64,000 bases of DNA, taken from NCBI RefSeq assembly GCF_007483665.1, contig NZ_VIQO01000046.1:1-64000 (forward strand). Direction: 5' to 3'. This DNA is from Catellatospora sichuanensis (lineage in GTDB: Bacteria > Actinomycetota > Actinomycetes > Mycobacteriales > Micromonosporaceae). This document shows positions 14,139 through 24,082 of this stretch, in pieces. Both the position numbers and the translations under genes were made by a program. Position 1 is the stretch's first letter. The number at the start of each line of letters is the position of its first letter. The notes below the pieces were generated by a model that was given only the letters and a program-made list of their open reading frames with translations, was not told where the DNA came from and did not search any database.

Positions 14139-15379
14139 CGCACCTCCATACGCACTTCGGTCCCCCCGCCGGCGGGGCTGGCCACGGTCAGTGTGCCGTC
14201 GAAGGCGGCCAGCCGCCGGGCCACCCCGGCCAGGCCGCTTCCAGCGGGGTCGGCACCGGCCCGGCCGTCGTCGCCCACCGTCAGCCGCAGCGTGCCACCG
14301 TCGTGGTCGCCGACGACCCAGGCCCGGGAAGCGCGCGCGTGTTTGGCTACGTTGGCCAGACACTCGGCGACGGCGAAATAGGCCGCCGATTCGACCGGCG
14401 GGGCGAGCCGGGGCAGTCGCAGCGCGACGGTGACGGGGATGGGTATCGGAATGGCCAGGGCCTCGATGCCCGAGACGAGTCCGCGGTCGGCGAGGATCGG
14501 CGGGTGGATGCCGCGTACGAGCGTGCGCAGATCCTCCAGCGCGCTGAGGGTGGTGTCCTGGGCCTCCCGCAGCAGCGCGACGGCGGTGTCGGGATCGGTG
14601 TGCACCAGTTTCTCGGCCAGTCCCACGTTCATACCTGCGGCGACGATCCTGGCCTGCGCGCCGTCGTGCAGGTCGCGCTCGATTCGGCGCAGCTCGGCCT
14701 CGTTGTGGTCGACCGTCGCGGAACGGGACCGGACGACCTGAGCGACCCGCTCCCGGAGCCGCTCGCCGCGTGAGTGGTCGAGGATGGCCCGGTCCGTGTG
14801 CAGGCGGGCGCGCACCATCGGCACCGTGAGGAACCACCAGACGAGCAAGAATGGTCCGGACATGGCAGCGGCGACGGTGAACCAGAGCCAGTCGCCGTGC
14901 GCGAGGCCGATGACGACGTGGACCAGCGGTCCCACGAGGAACACCACCGGCACGAGCGACATGAGCAGGCCACCTGTGCCGGAGAACCAGCAGAAGGCGA
15001 AGTCCCTCCACCGCGCCGGATCCCGGGCCCAGACGATCATGGCGGTGATCGGGTTTTTCCCGTCGGTGTCGGCGTACCGGGCGACCACCGGCTCGCCCAG
15101 CAGCCGCGCGGCGACGGACCGATGCGCTCCCGCCAGGAGGGCCGCCAGCGGAACGACCAGCCACAGCACCAGAAGACCGGTCACGGACAGCAGGGCCGGG
15201 AACGAACCGGTCATGAGCAGCGCCAGCACCAGCGCAGCGAGCCCGGCAGCCGCGTGGCCGGCCGACAGCACCGTGAGCCGGACCCGCTCGACGACACCGG
15301 CACGGCCGACGCCGGCGGGCACCGCGAGCAGCGGTGCCAGCCAGGTCTTCGGCGCCTCCACAGCGGGAGAGTAGTTCAC
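14123..15379 (-). CDS. Membrane histidine kinase (HisKA_3 family)
   Basis: A 418-residue sensor kinase. Two pairs of hydrophobic segments in the N-terminal half (about 40-90 and 140-195) form the membrane sensor. The dimerisation/phospho-acceptor helix has His in RRIERDLHDGAQARI, the HisKA_3 signature of NarL-type partners. The ATPase domain shows the N box (AVAECLANVAKHA) and G boxes (VGDDGRAG, GSGLAGVARRL). GTG 15379 overlaps the permease stop as GTGA, indicating translational coupling. It pairs with the response regulator that overlaps its 3' end. Confidence 0.88.
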   Translation of the reverse strand: MNYSPAVEAPKTWLAPLLAVPAGVGRAGVVERVRLTVLSAGHAAAGLAALVLALLMTGSFPALLSVTGLLVLWLVVPLAALLAGAHRSVAARLLGEPVVARYADTDGKNPITAMIVWARDPARWRDFAFCWFSGTGGLLMSLVPVVFLVGPLVHVVIGLAHGDWLWFTVAAAMSGPFLLVWWFLTVPMVRARLHTDRAILDHSRGERLRERVAQVVRSRSATVDHNEAELRRIERDLHDGAQARIVAAGMNVGLAEKLVHTDPDTAVALLREAQDTTLSALEDLRTLVRGIHPPILADRGLVSGIEALAIPIPIPVTVALRLPRLAPPVESAAYFAVAECLANVAKHARASRAWVVGDHDGGTLRLTVGDDGRAGADPAGSGLAGVARRLAAFDGTLTVASPAGGGTEVRMEVRCRAI

Positions 15380-16698
15380 CGGGCTGATCGGCGCTGTGCG
15401 CCCCACGCGGCGCCGACCGTCAGCACCGCCGCGGCGACCGCGATGAGCGGCGGCAGCCACAGCTGGCCGTCGGGCACCACTCCTTCATGCCGGACGATCG
15501 AGTAGGGCACCGCCGTCGCCGTCGACCCCAGCAGTCCCAGCAGGATCCCGATGACCGCCACGACCGCCGCCTCCAGGACGATGCTGCTGCGTAGCTGGGC
15601 CGCCGTGGCGCCGAGCCGCCAGAGCCGGTCCAGCTCGGGGCGGCGGTGAGCGACGACGGCGACGGAGGCGTTCACCACCATGATGGCGGTGAACAGGCAG
15701 ATCATTCCGATGACCACAAAGTTGATCATCGTGATGGTGCCGCCGACACCCTCGGGATCTCCCGCAGCGGTGAGCGTGCGTTCGTCGATGCCGATCATCA
15801 GCAGGGTGCCGACAGCGGTGGAGACGAGCACGATGACCGGGGCGAGCGCACCGGCGAGCAGGTGGGCCCGCCGGGTCGTGTTCGCTGCCGCCAGGTGGCC
15901 GCTGCCGGACATGGCCAGCAGCGGGCGCAACGGTGTCGCGAGCAGCCGCAGGAGCCCCGGCGCCAGCGTGGCCAGACCGACGCCGACCACGATCGACGCC
16001 GATCCTGACGTCTGCATGGCGGCGTAGGCGTCGTCGGCCTTCCCCGTGACGGTGACGGTGGCGACGGCCGAGGCCAGGCCGACCGCGACCAGCAGGACGC
16101 CGACCAGGATCCGCCACCGGTGCAGGCGATGCTCCGGCACATCCACCTGCCGCAGGGAGAACGCCGCGGCGCCGCGCGTGGCGCGTCGGGACGCGATCCC
16201 GGCCGCGACCGTACCGACCAGCACCACCACGCCCGCAGCGCTCGACAGCGACGCCGGCCCGCCGGCATACGTCGACGCGGGCGTGACCAGGTCGCCCCGC
16301 TGCAGGGCGCCGAACAGGGCAGGTCCGCCGACCGACGCGACGACGGCACCGGCCGACGCTGCGAGCAGCACCACCACGCCGGCCTCGTACACGATCAGCG
16401 CCCGTACCTGCCGGGGCGTCGCGCCGATGGTCCGCAACAGGCCTGCCTCGCGGGTCCGCTGCCCGGCGACGATGCCGACCGTCGACGCCACCGAGAACAA
16501 GACGATCAGCGCGGCCCAGCCGCCGACGATGCTACCCATGATGATGAGCAGCTCGCGGTCGTCGTCGTGCGTGCTGAGGGCCGACTCGACCAGGGTGCCG
16601 AACGACGCCGTCAGCGCCGTGCCGAGCAGGGCGGCCAGGAACGTCGCGACGGCGGCCGTGGGACGGTGTCGCAGCGAGCGCAGCGCGAGCGCCGTCAT
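15376..16698 (-). CDS. FtsX/MacB-type ABC transporter permease
   Basis: A 440-residue permease with an N-terminal membrane segment, a block of three helices around GIVAGQRTREAGLLRTIGATPRQVRALI (the FtsX coupling signature), and a second block at the C-terminus. It would form an exporter with the preceding ATPase for a lipid, peptide or antimicrobial. The start codon overlaps the ATPase stop (ATGA) and its own stop overlaps the kinase start, so all four proteins are translationally coupled. Confidence 0.88.
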   Translation of the reverse strand: MTALALRSLRHRPTAAVATFLAALLGTALTASFGTLVESALSTHDDDRELLIIMGSIVGGWAALIVLFSVASTVGIVAGQRTREAGLLRTIGATPRQVRALIVYEAGVVVLLAASAGAVVASVGGPALFGALQRGDLVTPASTYAGGPASLSSAAGVVVLVGTVAAGIASRRATRGAAAFSLRQVDVPEHRLHRWRILVGVLLVAVGLASAVATVTVTGKADDAYAAMQTSGSASIVVGVGLATLAPGLLRLLATPLRPLLAMSGSGHLAAANTTRRAHLLAGALAPVIVLVSTAVGTLLMIGIDERTLTAAGDPEGVGGTITMINFVVIGMICLFTAIMVVNASVAVVAHRRPELDRLWRLGATAAQLRSSIVLEAAVVAVIGILLGLLGSTATAVPYSIVRHEGVVPDGQLWLPPLIAVAAAVLTVGAAWGAQRRSAR

Positions 16699-17447
16699 CG
16701 TGCCACCCCGGTGAGCTGGTCGAGGTGGGCCAACTGAGCGGCGACCGCGTCGACGCTCGGAGCGGCCATCCGGCCGCCCACCCGGCCGTCGACCAGGAAG
16801 ACGACATTGTCGGCATACGAGGCCGCGACCGGGTCATGGGTGACCATCACCGTCGTCTGTCCCAGGTCGTCGACGGCAGCCCGCAGCAGCTGCAGCACCT
16901 CGCGCGCCGTCGCACTGTCCAGCGCACCCGTCGGCTCGTCGGCCAGCAGCACGGCGGGTCCGGTGACGAGCGCCCGGGCGACGGCGACTCGCTGCTGCTG
17001 GCCTCCCGAGAGGGCACCCGGCAGGTGCCCGGCACGGTTCTCCAGTCCCACCCGGGCCAGAGCTGTCCGGATGGCTTCCGGCTGCGCCCGCCGGCCGGAC
17101 AGGCGCGCCGGCAGCGCCACGTTCTCCGCCGCGGTCAGGTAGGGGACGAGGCTGAAGTCCTGGAACACGAAGCCGATACGGTCGCGGCGCATCCGCGTCC
17201 GCCTGGCCTCGGCCCAGTGTGTGACATCGGCGCCCTCGATCAGGACATGGCCGGACGTCGGCCGCTCCAGCCCCGCCACGCAGGCGAGGAAGGTCGACTT
17301 GCCCGAGCCGGACGGGCCCATGACGGCCGTGAAGGTGCCACGCGCGAACGCGAGGTCGATGCCGACGAGGGCGTCGACGGCCCAGGACCCGCTGCCGTGT
17401 CGTTTCGTGAGGCCCTGGACTGCGAGGGCGGGTGTGTCATCAACCAT
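16695..17447 (-). CDS. ABC transporter ATP-binding protein (MacB/LolD type)
   Basis: A 250-residue nucleotide-binding subunit. Walker A GPSGSGKST, Q-loop region FVFQDFSLVP, signature LSGGQQQRV, Walker B VLLADEPTGALD and switch His in VMVTHD are all intact. The LTAAENVALPARL segment is characteristic of the LolD/MacB family. ATG 17447 is the best start because homology begins there; no clear ribosome site precedes it. An 18-bp palindrome lies 26 bp upstream, likely the control site for the exporter/two-component operon. Confidence 0.9.
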   Translation of the reverse strand: MVDDTPALAVQGLTKRHGSGSWAVDALVGIDLAFARGTFTAVMGPSGSGKSTFLACVAGLERPTSGHVLIEGADVTHWAEARRTRMRRDRIGFVFQDFSLVPYLTAAENVALPARLSGRRAQPEAIRTALARVGLENRAGHLPGALSGGQQQRVAVARALVTGPAVLLADEPTGALDSATAREVLQLLRAAVDDLGQTTVMVTHDPVAASYADNVVFLVDGRVGGRMAAPSVDAVAAQLAHLDQLTGVAR

Positions 17448-17472
17448 GTCAGCGACGCTAGGTGCCGGTTCG

Positions 17473-17490
17473 AGCACTATCGATAGTGCT
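17473..17490. promoter_or_regulatory. 18-bp perfect palindrome upstream of the ABC/two-component operon
   Basis: AGCACTATCGATAGTGCT is fully self-complementary and sits 26-43 bp before the ATPase start, where the promoter is expected. It is a probable operator for the co-transcribed LuxR-type regulator or for an unlinked repressor. Confidence 0.6.
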
Positions 17491-17612
17491 GGGCCGACCC
17501 GGCACGGTGGGGCTGACCCCACCTGCGGGCGGCAACGGTTCTCCGTCGCCGTCTCGTAGTTCGTGGCCGAAGCCCGGGTACGGCCCTGCACCCGGCGGAT
17601 CAGCAGGATCAT

Positions 17613-17670
17613 GCGAGGGCCTTCTGTTCAGGGCGTGCAAGTCGCACGCACCCGGCCAGAGGGCCCTCGC
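17613..17670 (-). terminator. Terminator of the CE1-CBM2 esterase gene
   Basis: A 14-bp stem (17613-17626 with 17657-17670, one wobble pair) encloses a second perfect hairpin (GCGTGC/GCACGC, 17633-17649). It lies just downstream of the esterase stop on the minus strand and insulates it from the ABC operon promoter. Confidence 0.65.
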
Positions 17671-17678
17671 GATTACAC

Positions 17679-19004
17679 CTACGCGCTGCTGCAGGACGGC
17701 GAAGGAGCCGACGGAGTTCCGCCGGCGAGGAACCCGAACGTGGCCGAACCGGACGCCGGCAGTGAGCCGTTGTAGGAGACGTTCCGGACCGTGACGGCCG
17801 AGCCGTTGGCGGACAGGGTTCCGTTCCACACCTGGGTGATGGTCTGGCCACTGCTGAGCGTCCACTGGACGGTCCACCCGGTGATCGGCGAGCTGCCGGC
17901 TGTCACTGTCACTTCGCCCTGGAAGCCACCGGGCCACGAATTGACGGTCTTGTAGCTTGCGCTGCATGCTCCGCCCGGGGCGGGCGTGGACGGTGCCGGG
18001 CTGCTGGGAGCTGGACTCGAAGAAGCGCTCGGCGACGGGCCGCTGGACGGGGAAGCGCTCGGCGAGGCGCTGCCGGACGGGGAAGCGCTGGGCGAGGGGC
18101 TGCCGGGGAACTGGGCCAGGAACGTGTTCACCGCGGCCGAGGTCCACGTCCGGGTGCCGCTGGTCGCGGTCGTTCCGTCCACCGGGTGGGGAGCGTGGTC
18201 ACCGTCGAACGCGGCCCATTGGACCGGATACCCGGCACGGCATCCCGCGTAGACGGTGGTGATGTGCGTGAGGCTGCCCTGGGCGGGCTCACGTGGGCTC
18301 TGTGCGGTGCATCCGTTGTTGCGTACGAAGGTGTCGCGCACCGAACGTCCGCTGGAGATGTTGAGCACGCTGTCGTGGGTGCCGTGGATCCCGAAGTAGG
18401 CGACCGGTTGGGTGCCTCCGCTGCAGCCGCTGAGGTTGGCGCCGGAGTAGACCACGACCGCGCGGAAGACCGTCGGCCGAGCGCAGGCCAGCGCGTAGCT
18501 CATCGCACCGCCGTAGCTCCATCCCATCGCGAAGACCTGGCTGGTGTCCACGCACAGGTCGCCTTCGACGAGTCTGATCAGGTCGTCGACCAGGGTCACG
18601 TCGCGCCCGTTGGTGTTGGCCCAGCCGTTGCTGATGCCCTGCGGCGCTACGAAGATCGTGCTGTCGTTCGACAGCTGCTTCTGCCCGTAGAAGGCCCAGG
18701 CTGCGCCGTCCGCGCCGCCGGTGGCGACGTCGTTGGCCGTGCCGTTGAGCCAGTGCAGACCGAAGATGAGCCGATACGGCCGGGTGTTGTTGTACGTGTT
18801 CGGAATGCTCAGGATGTAGCTGCGGCTCTGGCCGCTGCTCTGGATCGAGTGGGTCCCGTTGGTCAGGGTCGGGGTCCTGCCGCAGCCGGCCGTCGGACCG
18901 GCCTCGGCCAAGCGCGGCACCAGTAGGACGGCGCCGGCCAGCGCCAGGGTCAGCAGGCTGCTCAGCACCCAGCGGCGCCGGGCTGGGGTGGTCATTGGTC
19001 TCAT
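17679..19004 (-). CDS. Secreted feruloyl/acetyl esterase with C-terminal CBM2
   Basis: A 441-residue secreted alpha/beta hydrolase of the same subtype as 5979-7334. A signal peptide (about 1-36) precedes the catalytic domain (38-310) with nucleophile Ser163 in MGWSYGGAMSY and a His candidate in FDGDHAPHP. A long Ser/Pro/Ala/Gly linker (about 315-343) with internal repeats precedes the CBM2 (about 345-441, WPGGFQGEVTV, GWTVQWTLSSGQTITQVWNG, NVSYNGSLP). ATG 19004 has GAGGA six bases upstream. The CBM2 would target cellulose or xylan, in contrast to the CBM13 paralogue. Confidence 0.86.
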   Translation of the reverse strand: MRPMTTPARRRWVLSSLLTLALAGAVLLVPRLAEAGPTAGCGRTPTLTNGTHSIQSSGQSRSYILSIPNTYNNTRPYRLIFGLHWLNGTANDVATGGADGAAWAFYGQKQLSNDSTIFVAPQGISNGWANTNGRDVTLVDDLIRLVEGDLCVDTSQVFAMGWSYGGAMSYALACARPTVFRAVVVYSGANLSGCSGGTQPVAYFGIHGTHDSVLNISSGRSVRDTFVRNNGCTAQSPREPAQGSLTHITTVYAGCRAGYPVQWAAFDGDHAPHPVDGTTATSGTRTWTSAAVNTFLAQFPGSPSPSASPSGSASPSASPSSGPSPSASSSPAPSSPAPSTPAPGGACSASYKTVNSWPGGFQGEVTVTAGSSPITGWTVQWTLSSGQTITQVWNGTLSANGSAVTVRNVSYNGSLPASGSATFGFLAGGTPSAPSPSCSSA

Positions 19005-21052
<2,048 letters not shown>

Positions 21053-21069
21053 CCGACGCCCAGCCCGCA

Positions 21070-21113
21070 GGCCTTCGACCCGGACCCGAACATTCAGGTC
21101 CGGGTCGAAGGCC
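21070..21113. terminator. Bidirectional terminator between xylanase and PaaX genes
   Basis: A perfect 17-bp stem (21070-21086 with 21097-21113) with a ten-base loop lies in the 94-bp gap between convergent genes, so it can serve both. Confidence 0.8.
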
Positions 21114-21146
21114 GATCGGTCGCCGGGAGTGGCGTCAGCGGAAAGG

Positions 21147-22142
21147 TCACTGCCGGCGCAGCGGGGCGGGCACATCGGCACTTGGACCGTGGCGCACCCC
21201 AGCGAGCATGTCGGCGACGGTGTGCGCACTGATACCGAGTCGGGCACCGTCGGCGTGGCGAGCCACCACGGCCTGTACGTGTTCTTCGGCGGCCGCGGCC
21301 AGACCGTCGTAGACGGCGGCGAACACTTCCAGGGCACGCCGGCGCAGCCACCCGGACGGCAGCAACTGCAGCGGCAGCTGCGGGTCGAGGGTGGGGAAGC
21401 GGCGGTACGTGTCCATCACCTCGGTGCGGGCCCGTACCGCCTCGGCGCCGGGGACCCGCCCACCGCGTATCCGGGGCAGCAGCATGCTCCAGCGCCCGAC
21501 GAAGGACTCGTACTCCGCGGCGATGGCCGGGATGTCCCACGCTTCGACAGGGTTGCGGCCGCTGGCGGCCGCGAACTCGACGTGCCGGGCCCGGAACACC
21601 GTCATCGCGCCGAGGTTGACCTGAGCCAGCTGCGCCCGCGCCTGCTCGGTGAACTCGTCGGGCGAGACCCACAGCCCGTCGAAAAGGGGCGCGTAGCCCA
21701 GCCAGCGCAGCTGGCCCCGAAGCGCTCGCCGCTGCGTGTTCTCCTCTTGTGGCAGGGAGAAGGCGATCAGCGTCCACCAGCCTTCCCACGGCCGGGGCGC
21801 CGACGCCGACGACACGATCCAACTGCCACCGGTCGACAGGTGGGCGGCGGCGGGCTGGGTCAGCCGGTGGGAACTGTTGCGTCCCTGCCGACTGCTTTCG
21901 AGCACACCCCGGCGGGTCAGGCGGCTTATCGCCGTTCGGGCACCGCCAAGGCTCACGCCGGCCTCGCCGAGCAGCGCCGTGATTGCCGCAGACGGCAGCC
22001 AGGCACGGGTGCGCAGGGTGTAGTCGGCTAGCAGCGTCACTGCCAGGCCCTGCGGCGCGTTGCCGGATTGCCGCCGGGGAAGCCGGACCGCCCCCACCGC
22101 GTCCTGCGGGAATATCTCCTCGATGTCGAAGGGGCTGGTCAC
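21147..22142 (-). CDS. PaaX-family transcriptional regulator
   Basis: A 331-residue PaaX-like protein. The N-terminal winged helix (about 35-105) includes ALLGEAGVSLGGARTAISRLTRRGVLES. The central Cas2-like domain contains WWTLIAFSLPQEENTQRRALRGQLRWLGYAPL and the C-terminal PaaX_C domain includes PEDTYRRFP-like residues (VMDTYRRFPTLDPQLP). Founding members repress phenylacetate catabolism, but many actinobacterial paralogues have unknown ligands. GTG 22142 is the start where homology begins. It is divergent from the CBM2 esterase gene, whose upstream region carries a palindrome (22321-22335) that could be its target. Confidence 0.85.
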   Translation of the reverse strand: MTSPFDIEEIFPQDAVGAVRLPRRQSGNAPQGLAVTLLADYTLRTRAWLPSAAITALLGEAGVSLGGARTAISRLTRRGVLESSRQGRNSSHRLTQPAAAHLSTGGSWIVSSASAPRPWEGWWTLIAFSLPQEENTQRRALRGQLRWLGYAPLFDGLWVSPDEFTEQARAQLAQVNLGAMTVFRARHVEFAAASGRNPVEAWDIPAIAAEYESFVGRWSMLLPRIRGGRVPGAEAVRARTEVMDTYRRFPTLDPQLPLQLLPSGWLRRRALEVFAAVYDGLAAAAEEHVQAVVARHADGARLGISAHTVADMLAGVRHGPSADVPAPLRRQ

Positions 22143-22320
22143 GTGGGCTGCTCCGGCACGGATCGAGGTGGATGTCGGTAACGACCGTAACGCAACCCGC
22201 ACGGACTCATCGGCCAGCGCCGAAGTGCTCGGGCGAGCGGAGTGGTCCTGAGCCCAGGCAGGGCCGGTCCGCGCCGAAAATCTATCGTGAATGTTCGATT
22301 GACAGTTTTGTGCCTTCAGG

Positions 22321-22335
22321 GACACACTATGTGTC
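22321..22335. promoter_or_regulatory. GACACA/TGTGTC palindrome downstream of a TTGACA element
   Basis: GACACACTATGTGTC has perfect six-base arms. A TTGACA (22299-22304) lies 16 bases upstream, so the site would overlap the -10 region of a plus-strand promoter for the esterase at 22585. The rest of 22143-22584 shows no gene. Confidence 0.45.
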
Positions 22336-22584
22336 ACACGATGACGGGCGGGACCGGATCGTGAGGGCCAGGCGCGGTACGGACCACACCGGACCTTCGC
22401 GACGTGTGCACATGTGACCAGCCGGGCCGGGTCACGCGCGCCGCCCGACGGCATCGGCGGGATGACTGCCACCGCGTCGGGCCGCCATGCCCTCAGTCAA
22501 CAGTCGGCACGCCGTGGCGTGGGTCGCGTGCGAGCGCGCCTCCGCGGCCTGCCTCAGCCCGTTGTGGGCAAAGGAGATGGACGT

Positions 22585-23952
22585 ATGAGAATCAACCGGA
22601 AGCTACTGCTCGGACTCGCCACCTCGTTGGCGGTGGCCGGACTCACGATCCCGGCGGTTCAACCCGCCTTCGCGGCGTCGCTGGTCGAGGTGACCAACTT
22701 CGGCAGCAACCCGGGCGGTATGCGCATGCACATCTACGTGCCCGACTCTCGCCCGGCCAACCCCGCGATCGTGGTGGCCATGCACGGCTGCGGGGGCTCG
22801 GGCCCGGGCTTCTACTCCGGCAGCGAGTTCGCGTCGCTGGCCAACCAGTACGGCTTCATCGTCATCTACCCGAGCGCCATGCAGGAGGCCGGTTTCGGCA
22901 GATGCTTCGACACCTGGTCGGCAGCCGCCAAGCGCCGCGACGGCGGTAGCGACCCGGTCTCGATCATGTCGATGGTCGCCTACGCGGGGCTGCAGTACGG
23001 CGGTGACCAGAACCGGGTCTACGCCACGGGAAGTTCCTCCGGCGGCATGATGACCCAGCACATGCTTGCCCTCTACCCGGACAGGTTCAAAGCCGGCGCG
23101 GCGTTCATGGGCGTGCCGTTCAACTGCTTCGCCAACGCGGCCGACTACCCGCCCGGAACCAGCCAGTGCACCGGCGGAAGCATGAACCGGACCCCGCAGC
23201 AGTGGGGTGACGCGGTGCGGCAGGTGTATCCCGGCTTCGCCGGCCCGCGGCCCCGGGTGCAGCTGTGGCACGGCACCAACGACACCCTCGTGCCGTACTC
23301 GCTGCTGCAGGAGTCGGTGGAGCAGTGGACCAACGTGCACGGACTCAGCCAGACCCCCACCTCCTCCGACACCCCGCAGACCAACTGGAACCGCCGCCGC
23401 TTCGCCGACGGGTCGGGCACCGTGCAGGTCGAGGCCCTCAGCATCCAGGGCGCAGGGCACAGCCTGCCGTCGAGCGGCATGGCCGCGTCCGCCATCGCGT
23501 TCTTCGGCTTGACCACCACGGGCCCGACACCGCCGTCCAGCCCGTCCGCTTCGCCCAGCCCGTCCACACCGCCCAGCCCGTCCGCTTCGCCCAGCCCGTC
23601 CACACCGCCCAGCCCGTCCGCGCCGCCTGGCTCCGGCTCCTGCCGCGTCACCAGCACCATCAACGCGTGGAACAACGGCCTGGTCGAGAACATCACCGTG
23701 ACGAACACCGCAAACGCCGCGATCAACGGCTGGTCCCTGGTCTTCACCCTGCCCAGCGGCCAGGCCATCACCTCGGGCTGGAACGCCGGCTACTCGCCCA
23801 CCTCGGGGCAGGTGACGGCCCGGAACCTGGCCTACAACGCCGGTATCCCCGCCAACGGATCCGTCGATATCGGCTTCCAGGCCACCCACACCGGTAACAC
23901 CGGCAAGCCGACCTCATTCACCCTCAACGGCGCGGCCTGCCTCATCACCTGA
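22585..23952 (+). CDS. Secreted CE1/PHB-depolymerase-family esterase with CBM2
   Basis: A 455-residue secreted esterase. A signal peptide (1-31) precedes the hydrolase domain with oxyanion motif AMHGCGGSG, nucleophile Ser151 in ATGSSSGGMM, Asp in HGTNDTLVP and His in GAGHSLP. A proline-rich linker built from a 36-bp tandem repeat precedes the CBM2 (about 350-455, INAWNNGLVENITV, GWSLVFTLPSGQAITSGWN). ATG 22585 has AAAGGAG eight bases upstream. The catalytic half is paralogous to 9269-10624, so each of the two esterase subtypes in the window exists once with CBM13 and once with CBM2. Confidence 0.86.
   Translation: MRINRKLLLGLATSLAVAGLTIPAVQPAFAASLVEVTNFGSNPGGMRMHIYVPDSRPANPAIVVAMHGCGGSGPGFYSGSEFASLANQYGFIVIYPSAMQEAGFGRCFDTWSAAAKRRDGGSDPVSIMSMVAYAGLQYGGDQNRVYATGSSSGGMMTQHMLALYPDRFKAGAAFMGVPFNCFANAADYPPGTSQCTGGSMNRTPQQWGDAVRQVYPGFAGPRPRVQLWHGTNDTLVPYSLLQESVEQWTNVHGLSQTPTSSDTPQTNWNRRRFADGSGTVQVEALSIQGAGHSLPSSGMAASAIAFFGLTTTGPTPPSSPSASPSPSTPPSPSASPSPSTPPSPSAPPGSGSCRVTSTINAWNNGLVENITVTNTANAAINGWSLVFTLPSGQAITSGWNAGYSPTSGQVTARNLAYNAGIPANGSVDIGFQATHTGNTGKPTSFTLNGAACLIT
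23539..23620 (+). repeat. 36-bp tandem repeat in an esterase linker
   Basis: Two identical 36-bp units (23539-23574 and 23575-23610) and a partial third encode the 12-residue unit [12 protein letters not shown] of the interdomain linker. The copy number is likely to vary by slippage. Confidence 0.8.
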
Positions 23953-23961
23953 TCGAGACGA

Positions 23962-24001
23962 GCGCCAGGGGTGGGTCCGAGCCAGGTCACACCCCTGGCG
24001 C
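23962..24001. terminator. Terminator between CBM2 esterase and sigma-factor genes
   Basis: A 12-bp perfect stem (23962-23973 with 23990-24001, GCGCCAGGGGTG) lies just after the esterase stop in the gap between two convergent genes. Confidence 0.65.
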
Positions 24002-24082
24002 CGGTACGTCGGTGGCGCTGCGCATCGTCGGCACCCAGGGACGGTACCTCCCACCGGCACCGGCGGTGGTCGCTTCCCGGGA

